A stretch of DNA of 64,000 nucleotides from Silicimonas algicola. GTDB lineage: Bacteria > Pseudomonadota > Alphaproteobacteria > Rhodobacterales > Rhodobacteraceae. The stretch covers positions 154,156 through 218,155 of the forward strand of contig NZ_QGGV01000003.1 in NCBI RefSeq assembly GCF_003148765.1, in the 5' to 3' direction. A program made the translations under genes and the position numbers. A model generated the notes under the pieces. That model searched no databases. It was not told the DNA's origin and saw only the letters and a program-made list of their open reading frames with translations. Of this stretch, positions 46,371 to 55,729 are shown in pieces. The first letter of the stretch is position 1, and every line of letters begins with the position of its first letter.

Positions 46371-47329
46371 TGCGCGATCACGGCGGCAACCTCGATGCGG
46401 CAATGGCGAGGTGGGGCGGCGGGCCGGACGACTGGGTCGACCTGTCGACCGGCATCAACCCGACGCCGTACCCTCTGCCCGACATCCCTGCGCGCGCCTG
46501 GGGCGCCTTGCCGACGCGGGCCGACTTCGACGCCCTTTCGGACGCGGCGCAGGCGGCCTATGGCGCGGCGGGAGCGGTCCTGCCGGTCGCGGGGGCACAG
46601 GCGGCGATCCAGCTTCTGCCCCGCGTCCTGCCACGGGGCCGGGCGAGGGTGCTGGGGCCGACCTACAACGAGCACGCGGCCAGCTTTGCGGGCGCAGGGT
46701 GGGAGACGGAGACCGTCGCGTCGGTCGAGGCGCTGGAAGGTGCCGACGTCGCCGTCGTCGTGAACCCGAACAACCCCGACGGACGAAGGTTGTCTCGTGA
46801 GGCTCTGTCGGCGCTCGCAAGCAAGGTCGGTCTCCTCGTCGTCGACGAGAGCTTCGCCGATCCTGAACCGGAGCTTTCGATGGCGGACGAGGGAACGCCC
46901 AACATCCTGATCCTGCGCTCCTTCGGCAAGTTTTACGGCCTCGCGGGTCTGAGGCTGGGCTTCGTCCTTGGCTCCCCGGACCGCATCGCCGCTCTGGCCG
47001 AAGCGTCTGGCCCCTGGCCGGTCTCCGGTCCCGCCATCGCCATCGGTCAGGCGGCGCTCGCGGATTCAACTTGGCGGGACGAGACGGTCGTCAGGCTGGC
47101 GCGGGACGCCGACCGTCTCGACAGCCTCGCGACCGGCATGGGCTGGACGGTCGAAGGCGGTACCACGCTTTTCCGCCTCTACCGCACGACCGACGCCCGC
47201 GCGGCGCAGGAGCGTCTGGCACAGGCGCGCGTCTGGAGCCGCATCTTCCCCTATTCCACGAGCTGGATCCGTCTCGGCCTGCCGGATGGCGCGGATTGGA
47301 CGCAGATCGAGGCGGCCTTACGCGCCTGA
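46370..47329 (+). CDS. cobD: L-threonine-O-3-phosphate decarboxylase CobD (CobC in Pseudomonas naming)
   Basis: A 319-residue PLP enzyme of the aminotransferase fold that turns threonine phosphate into aminopropanol phosphate. DLSTGINPTPYPLPD at the N-terminus is typical, VVVNPNNPDGRRLS contacts PLP, VDESFADPEPE follows, and the PLP Lys is in LRSFGKFYGLAGLRLG. It is the final gene of cobC-bluE-cbiB-cobD and converges on cobQ with a 1-nt gap. Confidence 0.93.
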   Translation: MRDHGGNLDAAMARWGGGPDDWVDLSTGINPTPYPLPDIPARAWGALPTRADFDALSDAAQAAYGAAGAVLPVAGAQAAIQLLPRVLPRGRARVLGPTYNEHAASFAGAGWETETVASVEALEGADVAVVVNPNNPDGRRLSREALSALASKVGLLVVDESFADPEPELSMADEGTPNILILRSFGKFYGLAGLRLGFVLGSPDRIAALAEASGPWPVSGPAIAIGQAALADSTWRDETVVRLARDADRLDSLATGMGWTVEGGTTLFRLYRTTDARAAQERLAQARVWSRIFPYSTSWIRLGLPDGADWTQIEAALRA

Positions 47330-47330
47330 C

Positions 47331-48776
47331 CTACTCCGCCGCCGCGAAAAGCGCATCGAGGTCGAGGTGCGCCTCCATGTGCGCCGCGAGCGCATCGAGC
47401 GTCCGCTCCACCGTCTCGCCATAGGCGAAGTCCGACGACCGTGCCCCCTCGGCCGCCAGCCACGCCTGCCGGAAGGCATCGTCGCGGAACATGCCGTGCA
47501 GGTAGCTTCCCGCGATCCGCCCGTCCGCCGAGACGGCGCCCTCGGGCCGCCCGTCCACATGCGCGAAGGGCCGCGCCCGGTCCGGACCCTCGGTCGCACC
47601 GATGTGGATCTCGTAGCCCCGGAACGCCACGCCTGTCCCTGCATGAACGGCGTCCGTCTCGGTCAGCCGCTTGTCGGGCGTCATCACCGTCTCGACGTCG
47701 AGAAGCCCGAGGCCCTCCGTCTCGCCCGCCGGTCCCTCGATGCCCTGCGGGTCGCGCACCACGCGGCCCATCATCTGGAAGCCGCCGCAAATGCCAAGGA
47801 TACGCCCGCCGCGCCGGACATGCGCCGCAAGGTCCACGTCCCAGCCCTGCGCCCGCAGATAGGCCAGATCGCCCCGCGTCGACTTCGAGCCCGGCAGGAT
47901 CACGAGATCCGCGTCTCCCGGGAGAGCCGCGCCCGCGCGAAGCATCGTCAGGCGCACGCCGGGCTCGGCCGCGAGAGGGTCGAGGTCATCGAAGTTGGCG
48001 ATCCGGCTGAAAGCTAGGCAGACGATGTGGAACTTGCCCGACCCTCCGGACCGCAGATCCAGCGCATCCTCCGCCGGCAAGCGCGCCGCCTCCGCAAACC
48101 ACGGCAGCACGCCGAACCCGCGCCAGCCGGTGTGTGCCTCGATCAGCCGGTAGCCGTCGTCGAAAAGCGACGGATCGCCGCGAAACTTGTTGATGAGAAA
48201 GCCTCTCACCCGCGCGGCGTCCTCGGCGTCCAGCACGGCCTGCGTGCCGACGATCTGCGCGATGACGCCGCCCCGGTCGATGTCGCCTGCCAGCACCACC
48301 GGCACCCCCGCCGCGACGGCGAAGCCCATGTTGGCGATGTCGCCCGCACGCAGGTTCACCTCCGCCGGAGAGCCGGCACCTTCGACCAGCACCAGACCAT
48401 GCGCCGACCGAAGCCGCCCGAAGCTCTCCAGCACGGGCGCCATCAGCGCGGGCTTCATCCCGGCATAGTCCCGCGCCTTCACCGTCGCCACGCGGCGTCC
48501 CTGCACGACGACCTGCGCGCCCACCTCGGTCTCGGGCTTCAACAGCACCGGGTTCATGTCGGTGTGGGGCGCGAGGCCACAAGCCAGCGCCTGAAGCGCC
48601 TGCGCCCGCCCGATCTCGCCCCCGTCCGAGGTGACGGCGGCGTTGTTCGACATGTTCTGCGGCTTGAAGGGCGCCACCGACAGTCCGCGAAGCCGCGCGG
48701 CCCGGCACAGTCCCGCCACCAGCACCGACTTGCCCACGTTCGAGCCGGTACCCTGGATCATCAGCGCCCGGCTCAT
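47331..48776 (-). CDS. cobQ: Cobyric acid synthase
   Basis: A 481-residue glutamine-dependent amidase that adds four amide groups to adenosylcobyrinic acid a,c-diamide. The P-loop-like start is [18 protein letters not shown] (residues 6-23), with [13 protein letters not shown] next. The amidotransferase Cys is in [12 protein letters not shown] (about residue 329) and the catalytic His in [15 protein letters not shown]. It lies 79 nt downstream of cobO, a gap filled by the interspersed element, and both are probably transcribed together leftward. Confidence 0.95.
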   Translation of the reverse strand: MSRALMIQGTGSNVGKSVLVAGLCRAARLRGLSVAPFKPQNMSNNAAVTSDGGEIGRAQALQALACGLAPHTDMNPVLLKPETEVGAQVVVQGRRVATVKARDYAGMKPALMAPVLESFGRLRSAHGLVLVEGAGSPAEVNLRAGDIANMGFAVAAGVPVVLAGDIDRGGVIAQIVGTQAVLDAEDAARVRGFLINKFRGDPSLFDDGYRLIEAHTGWRGFGVLPWFAEAARLPAEDALDLRSGGSGKFHIVCLAFSRIANFDDLDPLAAEPGVRLTMLRAGAALPGDADLVILPGSKSTRGDLAYLRAQGWDVDLAAHVRRGGRILGICGGFQMMGRVVRDPQGIEGPAGETEGLGLLDVETVMTPDKRLTETDAVHAGTGVAFRGYEIHIGATEGPDRARPFAHVDGRPEGAVSADGRIAGSYLHGMFRDDAFRQAWLAAEGARSSDFAYGETVERTLDALAAHMEAHLDLDALFAAAE

Positions 48777-48790
48777 CCCCGGCGAAGGAC

Positions 48791-48846
48791 CGAGGGGCGC
48801 GTCGCCCCCTCGGGCTCCCCCGAGAGTATTTCGGCCAAGAAGAAGG
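48791..48846 (-). repeat. Interspersed element copy between cobO and cobQ
   Basis: On the minus strand the core CCTTCTTCTTGGCC then GAAATACTC begins 9 nt after the cobO stop. It continues into CGGGGGAGCC and a GC-rich inverted repeat (CGAGGGG with CCCCTCG, 48791-48811). It is in the same sense as cobO. Confidence 0.8.
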
Positions 48847-48855
48847 ATCGTGGCA

Positions 48856-49458
48856 TCAGAACTCGATCCCCGCCTGCGCCTTGATCCCGTCCCGGAACGG
48901 GTGCTTCACCTGCTCCATCTCGGTCACGAGGTCGGCGGCCTCGATCAACTCGGGCCTGGCGTTCCGCCCGGTCAGCACGACATGGGTCATCGGCGGCTTC
49001 TCGGTCAGCAGGAAATCCACCACCTCGTCGATCTCCAGGTAATCGTAGCGCAGCGCGATGTTGATCTCGTCGAGAAGGACGAAGCGCATGGCGGGGTCGC
49101 GGATCATCTCCTTCGCGCGCTCCCAGCCGGCCGTCGCCGCCGCGATGTCGCGGTCGCGGTCCTGCGTCTCCCAGGTGAAGCCCTCGCCGGAGGTCACCCA
49201 GGTGACGCCGCTCATGCCCTCGAAGAAGTCGCGCTCGCCCGTGCCCCAGGCGCCCTTGATGAACTGCACGACGCCCGCCGGCATCTTGTGCGCCACGGCG
49301 CGCGTCAGCATCCCGAAGGCCGAGGACGACTTGCCCTTGCCCTTGCCGGTCAGCACGACGATCAGGCCCTTTTCGCCGGTCTTGCTCTCCATCATCCGGT
49401 CGCGGGCGGCCTTGATCTTCTTCATCTTCTCGGCGTGGCGGGCGGCGTCGTCGGTCAT
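48856..49458 (-). CDS. cobO: Cob(I)yrinic acid a,c-diamide adenosyltransferase
   Basis: A 200-residue ATP:corrinoid adenosyltransferase of the CobA/CobO family. The unusual P-loop is [17 protein letters not shown] (about residues 33-49), with [26 protein letters not shown] and [16 protein letters not shown] following. It puts the 5'-deoxyadenosyl group on cobalt. The 336-nt region upstream carries, on the other strand, the riboswitch leader of the DUF1636 gene; the cobO promoter must lie within or across it. Confidence 0.95.
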   Translation of the reverse strand: MTDDAARHAEKMKKIKAARDRMMESKTGEKGLIVVLTGKGKGKSSSAFGMLTRAVAHKMPAGVVQFIKGAWGTGERDFFEGMSGVTWVTSGEGFTWETQDRDRDIAAATAGWERAKEMIRDPAMRFVLLDEINIALRYDYLEIDEVVDFLLTEKPPMTHVVLTGRNARPELIEAADLVTEMEQVKHPFRDGIKAQAGIEF

Positions 49459-49514
49459 CGGATCTGGCCTTCGGCTTCTTGACAAGGGACACGTTCCGGC
49501 AGAGGGTCGCCGCC

Positions 49515-49700
49515 GTGCTGGTGCCTGTCTAGTGCAGGTGAAAAGGGAATGCGACAGGGGGCGACGTCCCCTCAAGCGCAGCCGCCCCCGCGACCGTGAC
49601 CGGAGAGGCGATCCGATTGGCCACTGGACCAGATGTCCGGGAAGGCCGGATCGCCGCGAGGAAGACCTCACATCCGCAAGCCGGGAGACCTGCCAGCGCG
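49515..49700 (+). promoter_or_regulatory. Cobalamin riboswitch upstream of DUF1636-cobW-cobN
   Basis: The conserved elements of the B12 aptamer appear in order: GTGCAGGTGAAAAGGGAAT (49533-49551), GCAGCCGCCCCCGC (49577-49590), GACCGTGACCGGAGAGGC, GCCACTGGACCAGATGTCC, then the B12 box AAGCCGGGAGACCTGCC at 49678-49694. It is followed by a 94-nt expression platform with GCGGG/CCCGC-type complementarity before the GTG at 49794. Adenosylcobalamin binding would lower expression of the downstream corrin operon. The gap 49459-49793 otherwise holds only the leftward cobO promoter region. Confidence 0.93.
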
Positions 49701-49793
49701 AGAAACGTAACCGGACGGGGGGTTCCGGTGGCGGGTCCGGCATGCTTGCCCGCTCGTTGTCTTCCCTCCGGCCAGACCGAACGGGACGACCGC

Positions 49794-50171
49794 GTGACCG
49801 ACCTTCCAACCGTCGAGCTTCTGGTCTGCACGACCTGCCGCAACGGCGTCCTCCCCGACCCCGAGGCGCCGCGCCCCGGCGCGCTCCTCCACGCCGCTCT
49901 CGACGAAGCCGACCTGCCGGAGGGCGTGACGCTTCGCGCCGTCGAATGCCTGTCGAACTGCGACCAGGGCTGCTCGGTCGTGCTGAGGGGCGGCCCCCGC
50001 CGCTGGACCTATGTCTACGGACGCCTCGACCCCGAGAAGGTCGCAATCGTCCTCGAAGGCGTCGCGCGCTACCGCGCCACCCCCGACGGCCTCGTGCCAT
50101 GGCGCGAGAGGCCGGAACACTTCCGCAAGAACTGCATCGCCCGCATCCCGCCCCTGGAGGCTTCCGAATGA
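49794..50171 (+). CDS. DUF1636 cysteine-rich metal-binding protein
   Basis: A 125-residue soluble protein of the DUF1636 family. Two cysteine clusters, LLVCTTCRNG (near residue 12) and ECLSNCDQGCSVVL (near residue 59), resemble thioredoxin-fold [2Fe-2S] proteins. GTG 49794 is the first start after the riboswitch and the stop overlaps cobW (ATGA). Being the first gene of a B12-controlled cobalt-chelation operon points to electron transfer or metal delivery to CobW/CobN, but the role is not established. The final part (HFRKNCIARIPP) has a further Cys. Confidence 0.85.
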   Translation: MTDLPTVELLVCTTCRNGVLPDPEAPRPGALLHAALDEADLPEGVTLRAVECLSNCDQGCSVVLRGGPRRWTYVYGRLDPEKVAIVLEGVARYRATPDGLVPWRERPEHFRKNCIARIPPLEASE

Positions 50172-51220
50172 CCGACCTCGCCAAGATCCCCGTCACTGTC
50201 GTCACCGGCTTTCTCGGCGCAGGGAAAACCACGCTGATCCGCCATCTGATCGCCACCACGCAGGGCCGCCGGCTGGCGGTCATCGTCAACGAGTTCGGCG
50301 ACGTGGGCGTCGACGGCGAGATCCTGAAGTCCTGCGCCATCCCCGACTGCCCCGCCGAGAACATCATCGAACTTGCGAACGGTTGCATCTGCTGCACGGT
50401 GGCCGACGACTTCATCCCGACGATCGAGGCGCTCCTCGCCCTCGATCCGCGCCCCGATCACATCCTGATCGAAACCTCGGGTCTCGCCTTGCCGAAACCC
50501 TTGCTGCGCGCCTTCGACTGGCCCGCGATCCGCAGCCGCGTCACGGTGGACGGCGTCATCGCGCTGGCCGATGCCGAGGCCGTCGCGGCGGGCCGCTTTG
50601 CGCCCGACGTGGCGCGGGTGGACGCACAGCGCGCAGCGGACGAGAGCATCGACCACGAAACGCCCCTTTCGGAGGTCTTCGAGGATCAGATCGCCTGCGC
50701 CGACGTGGTGCTGCTGACGAAACCCGACCTCGCCGGTCCCGAGGGCGTCGCGCGGGCGAAGGAGATCATCGCCGCAGAGGCGCCGCGCCCGCTGCCGGTG
50801 ATCGAGGTCGCCGAGGGCGCCATCGACGCCCGGGTGATCCTGGGCCTTGGCGCGGCCGTCGAGGACGACCTCGACGCGCGCCCCTCGCACCATGATGGTG
50901 CCGACGACCACGACCACGACGACTTCGACACCGTCGTCATCGAGATCCCCGAGGCCGAAAGCGCCGAGGCTCTGGCCGACCGCGTCCGCCGCCTCGCCGA
51001 ACGGCAGAACATCCTGCGCGTCAAGGGCTATGCCGCCGTGAAGGGCAAGCCCATGCGCCTGCTCCTGCAGGGCGTCGGCACCCGCATCCGCCATCAGTTC
51101 GACAGGCCCTGGGCTCCCGGCGAGGCGCGAGTGGGCCGTCTCGTCGTCATCGCCGAACACGACGACATCGACGCGCAAGCCATCCGCTCGGCACTCCTGC
51201 CCGAGGCCGTGACGACGTGA
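50168..51220 (+). CDS. cobW: CobW GTP-binding metallochaperone
   Basis: A 350-residue COG0523 GTPase thought to deliver cobalt to cobaltochelatase. Walker A is VTGFLGAGKTTLIRHL (residues 11-26), the metal-binding CxCC is in NGCICCTVADD (about 75-85), and the guanine motif is LTKPDLA. A His/Asp-rich loop (HHDGADDHDHDDFD, about residues 241-254) adds metal ligands and separates the C-terminal CobW_C domain. Its start overlaps DUF1636. The interspersed element begins 7 nt after its stop. Confidence 0.95.
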   Translation: MTDLAKIPVTVVTGFLGAGKTTLIRHLIATTQGRRLAVIVNEFGDVGVDGEILKSCAIPDCPAENIIELANGCICCTVADDFIPTIEALLALDPRPDHILIETSGLALPKPLLRAFDWPAIRSRVTVDGVIALADAEAVAAGRFAPDVARVDAQRAADESIDHETPLSEVFEDQIACADVVLLTKPDLAGPEGVARAKEIIAAEAPRPLPVIEVAEGAIDARVILGLGAAVEDDLDARPSHHDGADDHDHDDFDTVVIEIPEAESAEALADRVRRLAERQNILRVKGYAAVKGKPMRLLLQGVGTRIRHQFDRPWAPGEARVGRLVVIAEHDDIDAQAIRSALLPEAVTT

Positions 51221-51227
51221 AACCCCG

Positions 51228-51280
51228 CTTCATCTTGCTCCAAATACGCACTCCGGTGCCCCCGCGCTGCGCGACGCAGG
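51228..51280 (+). repeat. Interspersed element copy between cobW and cobN
   Basis: CTTCATCTTGCT then CCAAATACGCACTCCGG begins 7 nt after the cobW stop, in the same sense. It is followed by GC-rich self-complementary sequence (CCCCCGCGCTGCG and CGCAGGG). It fills nearly the whole 70-nt gap to the cobN start, so cobN is the only gene of this stretch of the operon not coupled by overlap. Confidence 0.85.
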
Positions 51281-51290
51281 GCTGACGCAG

Positions 51291-54200
51291 ATGCACGTCG
51301 TCTTCCGGGAAAGCCACGGCCTCGAGGAAAGCGACACGCCGAGGGACCTCGGCCAGAGCCCGGGCGACCTCGTGGTCCTGTCCTTCTCGGACAGCGACCT
51401 CTCGGCCTTCCGCGCGGGCTGGCACCGGGCGCGCGACGCGGGACGGCCGCTGCCGTCGCTGCGTCTGGCGAACCTCTCTGCTCTGACGCACCCGGTTTCG
51501 GTCGACACCTATGCAGACGCCACGCTCGCAGGCGCGAAGGCGGTCCTCGTGCGGCTGATCGGCGGGCAAAGCTACTGGTCCTACGGCCTCGCCCGCCTGC
51601 GCGAGATGGCGGACCGGCAGGGCCTCGTCCTCGCCGTCCTGCCGGGCGACGGACGGCCCGATCCGGCGCTCGAGGCGCTCTCCACAGTACCCCGCGCCAC
51701 GCTGGCGCGGCTGAATGCGCTGGCAGGCGAGGGCGGCGCCATCGCGGCCGAGGCGGCGCTGGCGCAACTGGCGCTGGCGGCGGGGTTCTATGCCGGTCCG
51801 GTTGTGGGCGAGAAGCGCCTGCCGCCCTTCGGCTGCTGGACGGCAGGCCGAGGCGCGCAGGGTGGCACAGCCTGCAACACCTGCGCGGCGGGTTGCCCCG
51901 GTCAGCCCGACACGCGCCCGCTGGCGCTTGTTGTCTTCTACCGCGCCTACCTCGCCGCCGCCGACACCGCTCCCGTCGAGGCGCTTATGGCGGCGCTCGA
52001 GGCGCGGGATTTCCGGGCCCTCGGCCTCTTCGCTCCGTCCCTGAAGGAGCCCGACGCGGCGCGCTGGCTCGCCGCCCGCATCGCCACGCTGAAACCCTCG
52101 GCCATCGTGAACGCAACCGCCTTCTCGGGCAAAGGGGTCGAGGGTGCCTCGCCCCTCGACGCCGGGGGCGTCCCGGTGTTCCAGGTCGCGCTCTCGACCG
52201 CGACGCGGCAAGCCTGGGAGGAGGCAGCCAGAGGCCTCTCGCCCGCCGATCTCGCGATGCATGTCGTCCTGCCCGAGGTCGACGGTCGCCTCTTCGCGGG
52301 CGTGGCCTCGTTCAAGGCACCGGGAGATTGGGACGCCGACTGCCAGATCGCCGTCGCCGGCCATGCCGCGCACGCGGGCAGGGTGGAGGCCGCAGCCGAC
52401 CGCGTCGCAGCCTGGGTGAGGCTCTCCGCGACGCCCTGCGCTGAGCGGCGCGTGGCCTTGGTCCTGTCGACCTACCCCGGCAAGGACTGGCAGATGGCGC
52501 ACGCCGTGGGCCTCGACGCGCTGGCCTCGGCGGGGGCGATCCTGCGTGACCTCTCCGGCGCGGGTTATGGCGTGACGGTCCGGGACACGGCCTTCGCCGC
52601 CACTCTGACAGGCGACGCACACGCGGCGCCCGAGAGCATCCGCTGGCCGCTCGAGGTCTATCGCGCGGCCCTGGAGACGCTGCCCGAGGTCCTGCGCGCC
52701 GACCTTCACGCAGCCTGGGGCGACCCCGAGGACGACCCCGACGCGACGGACGGCGCCTTCACCTTTGCCGCCGAACGGCACGGCAACGCGCTCATCGCCC
52801 TCCAGCCCGAACGCGGCACACCCGGGACCCGCGCCGACGACTACCACGACCTTTCGCGCACCCCGCGCCATGCCTACGTCGCCTTCTATCTCTGGCTTCG
52901 GACGCAGGCCGACGCCCTTCTTCACATCGGCGCGCACGGCACGCTCGAATGGCTGCCGGGCAAGGCCGTGGCGCTGTCCGAGACCTGCTGGCCCGAGGCG
53001 CTGACCGGGGCGATGCCCGTGATCTATCCCTTCATCGTCAACGACCCCGGCGAGGCGGCGCAGGCCAAGCGGCGGATCGGGGCGGTGACGCTCGGCCACG
53101 TCCCGCCGCCGCTCGCCGTCTCGAAAACACCGGACCGGCTCGCAACGCTCGAGGCGCTGCTCGACGAGTTCTCCAACGCCGACGGCCTCGACCCCCGCCG
53201 CCGCGATCGGCTGCAATCCGACATCCGGGCCGAGGCACGCGCGCTTGGTGTCGAGGACGACCTCGGGCTCGACCGCGCCGCGTCCGCCGCCGAGGCGATC
53301 ACTCGCATCGACCGTTTCGTCTGCGACGTGAAGGAAAGCCAGTTCGGCGATGGCTTGCACATCTGGGGCGACGACGTCGCCGGGGCCGAACGCCCCGCAC
53401 TTCTGGCCGCGCTCGACGGCCGTCGCATCGAGGCCGGCCCCTCCGGTTCACCCTATCGCGGTCGCACCGACGTGCTGCCCACGGGCCGCAACCTCTACAC
53501 CACCGACCCCCGCGCCGTCCCGACGCGAGCCGCCCAGGCTCAAGGCGTCAGGCTGGCCGAGGAACTGGTCCGCCGCCACCTCCAGGACCAGGGCGACTGG
53601 CCGCGCGCGCTGGTCGTCGATCTCTGGGGGTCGGCCACCATGCGCACGGCGGGCGAGGAATTCGCCATGGCGCTGCACCTCATCGGCGTGAAGCCGGTGT
53701 GGGACAAGGGCTCCGAAAGAGTCTCGGGCATCGAGATCCTGCCGCTTGCCGAACTCGACCGGCCGCGCCTTGACGTGACGCTGCGGGTGTCCGGTCTCTT
53801 CAGGGACGTCTTCCCCTCGCTCACGGCGCTCTTCGCCCAGGCCGTCCGCGCCCTGTCGGCGCGTGACGAGGCCGAGGACTTCAACCCCTACGTCGGGCAG
53901 GGCGAGGCACGCGTCTATGGCCCGCGCCCCGGTCACTACGGCCTCGGCATGGATCACGCCGAACTCGACCTGACGCACGGGGGCCGTGCGCGCGCAGGCG
54001 ACGCCTGGCTTGACCACAGCGCCTTCGCGCTCGACGGCCCGGACACGGCGCGCGACCGGGACGGCATCGCGGCGCGCGTCGCCGCCGCCGATGCCTTCGT
54101 TCACCTTCAGGATCTGCCCGAGACCGACATCCTTCTCGCCGCCGACTATGCCGCTCACGAGGCGGGCTTCGCCGCCGCCAGGGCGCGGGCTGGTGGGGGG

Positions 54201-54587
54201 AGAGTGGCGCTCTATCATGTCGACAACACCGACCCCGCGCGCCCCCGCGCCCGCACGCTGCCCGAGGAGGTGGCGCGCGTCGTTCATGCCCGCGCGGCGA
54301 ACCCCGACTGGATCGCCGGAATGCGCCGCCACGGCTTCCGGGGCGCGGCCGAGATCGCGGCGACGCTCGACCACATGGCCGCTTTCGCGAACCTCGCCGA
54401 CGCTGTCGGCCCGCATCTTTTCGACAGCTTCTGGGATGCGACGCTTGGGGACGACGCCGTGACGGCCTTTCTCGAGCAGGCGAACCCCGCCGCCCTCGCC
54501 GCCATGCGCGACCGCTTCGCCGCCCTTGCCGCGGCTGGGCTCTGGGTCACGCGGCGCAACTCGATCCGGGCGGAGATGGTGCCGTGA
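51291..54587 (+). CDS. cobN: Cobaltochelatase large subunit CobN
   Basis: A 1098-residue subunit that binds hydrogenobyrinic acid a,c-diamide for cobalt insertion by the CobN-CobS-CobT ATP-dependent complex. MHVVFRESHGLEE is a typical start, and LLHIGAHGTLEWLPGKAV, PVIYPFIVNDPGEAAQAKRR, PTGRNLYTTDPRAVPTRAA and DLTHGGRARAGDAW are CobN/BchH signatures. It is somewhat shorter than Pseudomonas denitrificans CobN (about 1275, from memory). The ATPase subunits are not in the window. Its stop overlaps the cobG start (GTGA). Confidence 0.96.
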   Translation: MHVVFRESHGLEESDTPRDLGQSPGDLVVLSFSDSDLSAFRAGWHRARDAGRPLPSLRLANLSALTHPVSVDTYADATLAGAKAVLVRLIGGQSYWSYGLARLREMADRQGLVLAVLPGDGRPDPALEALSTVPRATLARLNALAGEGGAIAAEAALAQLALAAGFYAGPVVGEKRLPPFGCWTAGRGAQGGTACNTCAAGCPGQPDTRPLALVVFYRAYLAAADTAPVEALMAALEARDFRALGLFAPSLKEPDAARWLAARIATLKPSAIVNATAFSGKGVEGASPLDAGGVPVFQVALSTATRQAWEEAARGLSPADLAMHVVLPEVDGRLFAGVASFKAPGDWDADCQIAVAGHAAHAGRVEAAADRVAAWVRLSATPCAERRVALVLSTYPGKDWQMAHAVGLDALASAGAILRDLSGAGYGVTVRDTAFAATLTGDAHAAPESIRWPLEVYRAALETLPEVLRADLHAAWGDPEDDPDATDGAFTFAAERHGNALIALQPERGTPGTRADDYHDLSRTPRHAYVAFYLWLRTQADALLHIGAHGTLEWLPGKAVALSETCWPEALTGAMPVIYPFIVNDPGEAAQAKRRIGAVTLGHVPPPLAVSKTPDRLATLEALLDEFSNADGLDPRRRDRLQSDIRAEARALGVEDDLGLDRAASAAEAITRIDRFVCDVKESQFGDGLHIWGDDVAGAERPALLAALDGRRIEAGPSGSPYRGRTDVLPTGRNLYTTDPRAVPTRAAQAQGVRLAEELVRRHLQDQGDWPRALVVDLWGSATMRTAGEEFAMALHLIGVKPVWDKGSERVSGIEILPLAELDRPRLDVTLRVSGLFRDVFPSLTALFAQAVRALSARDEAEDFNPYVGQGEARVYGPRPGHYGLGMDHAELDLTHGGRARAGDAWLDHSAFALDGPDTARDRDGIAARVAAADAFVHLQDLPETDILLAADYAAHEAGFAAARARAGGGRVALYHVDNTDPARPRARTLPEEVARVVHARAANPDWIAGMRRHGFRGAAEIAATLDHMAAFANLADAVGPHLFDSFWDATLGDDAVTAFLEQANPAALAAMRDRFAALAAAGLWVTRRNSIRAEMVP

Positions 54588-55729
54588 GCGCGCCCCTCGT
54601 CCGAGGCTGGTGCCCCGGCGCGCACCGTCCCATGATGTCTGGCGACGGGCTGGTGGTCCGCGTGAAGCCGCGCCTGGGGCAGCTGACGGCGGATCAGGCT
54701 CTTACGCTCGCACAGCTTTCAAAGTCGCACGGCAACGGCATGATCGACGTGACGAGCCGCGCCAATCTTCAGGTCCGGGGTGTGAGCGAGGCCTCGCACC
54801 CTCGGCTTCTCGCTGCGCTCATCGACGCCGGTCTGGTCGACGCCGATCCCGAGATGGACGCCCGCCGCGCCATCGTCGCCGCGCCCGGATGGTCCGGGGG
54901 CGACCAGACCGACCGTCTTGGCACGGCCCTTGAAGCGCGGCTTGGCGACCTGCCCGCGATGCCCGCCAAGATCGGCCATGTCATCGACACCGGACCGGCG
55001 CGCATCCTCGACGGCGTATCGGGGGATTTCAGGCTCGAAAGCGGGGAAAGCGGGCTGATCCTGCGCGCCGATGGCGCCTTGCGCGGGCGTCCCGTGACCG
55101 AGGACGAGGCGGTCGACGCCCTGATTGAGATGGCATGGTGGTTTGTGGAAACGGGCGGACGGGAAAGCGGGCGTATGAAGCGGCATATCGCATCGGTCGA
55201 ACTTCCCTCGGGTTGGACTTGCGCCGACCCGGGCCCCGTTGCGCCGCGCCTGGACGTCGGCCCGCATGGTGGATCGCTGTCCGTCGGCGTGGCCTTCGGC
55301 CAACTGAGGGCGGACGATCTTTCGGCGCTGTGCGCCTCGGGCTGTAGCACGCTCGACGTGACGCCGTGGCGGATGATCGTGTTGAATGACGCCACGCAGG
55401 CATATGATAAACTTATAGAAAGTCATTCTCACGTCCTCATAACCACACCCGGCAACCCCGTCCTTGCGAGCCACGCCTGTCCCGGCGCCCCTCTCTGTCC
55501 GCAGGGCACGGTCGAGACCCGCGACATGGCCCGCCGACTTGCGTTTCAGGTGCCCCCCGGCCTCCACGTCTCGGGCTGCGCGAAGGGATGCGCACATCCC
55601 GATCCGGCGCCGTTGACCGTTGTCGGTTGCGACGGGCTCTACGATGTGGTCAGGGACGGGCGCGCGTCCGATGTGCCGGAAGCGCGGGGGCTGACGCGGG
55701 CCCAGGTTCTGGAGCGGTTCGGGGCATGA
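54584..55729 (+). CDS. cobG: Precorrin-3B synthase CobG
   Basis: A 381-residue nitrite/sulfite-reductase-like oxygenase with a [4Fe-4S] cluster that makes the gamma-lactone precorrin-3B using O2, so the pathway is the aerobic one. Cluster ligands lie in HACPGAPLCPQG and VSGCAKGCAHPDP. GWCPGAHRPMMSGDGLVVR is the expected N-terminus. A short AT-rich patch (about 55395-55446, with ATA, AGT and TCT codons) interrupts the high GC. The GTG start overlaps cobN and the stop overlaps cobH. Confidence 0.93.
   Translation: MSAPLVRGWCPGAHRPMMSGDGLVVRVKPRLGQLTADQALTLAQLSKSHGNGMIDVTSRANLQVRGVSEASHPRLLAALIDAGLVDADPEMDARRAIVAAPGWSGGDQTDRLGTALEARLGDLPAMPAKIGHVIDTGPARILDGVSGDFRLESGESGLILRADGALRGRPVTEDEAVDALIEMAWWFVETGGRESGRMKRHIASVELPSGWTCADPGPVAPRLDVGPHGGSLSVGVAFGQLRADDLSALCASGCSTLDVTPWRMIVLNDATQAYDKLIESHSHVLITTPGNPVLASHACPGAPLCPQGTVETRDMARRLAFQVPPGLHVSGCAKGCAHPDPAPLTVVGCDGLYDVVRDGRASDVPEARGLTRAQVLERFGA

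Noticed and set aside
49459-49793. A second riboswitch on the minus strand for cobO
   Set aside because: No B12 box or GGGAA-type element can be found reading leftward; only the rightward aptamer is present.
51147-53360. Long open frame antisense to cobN
   Set aside because: GC-driven shadow with Arg/Gly-rich composition and no motif; CobN on the plus strand is unmistakable.
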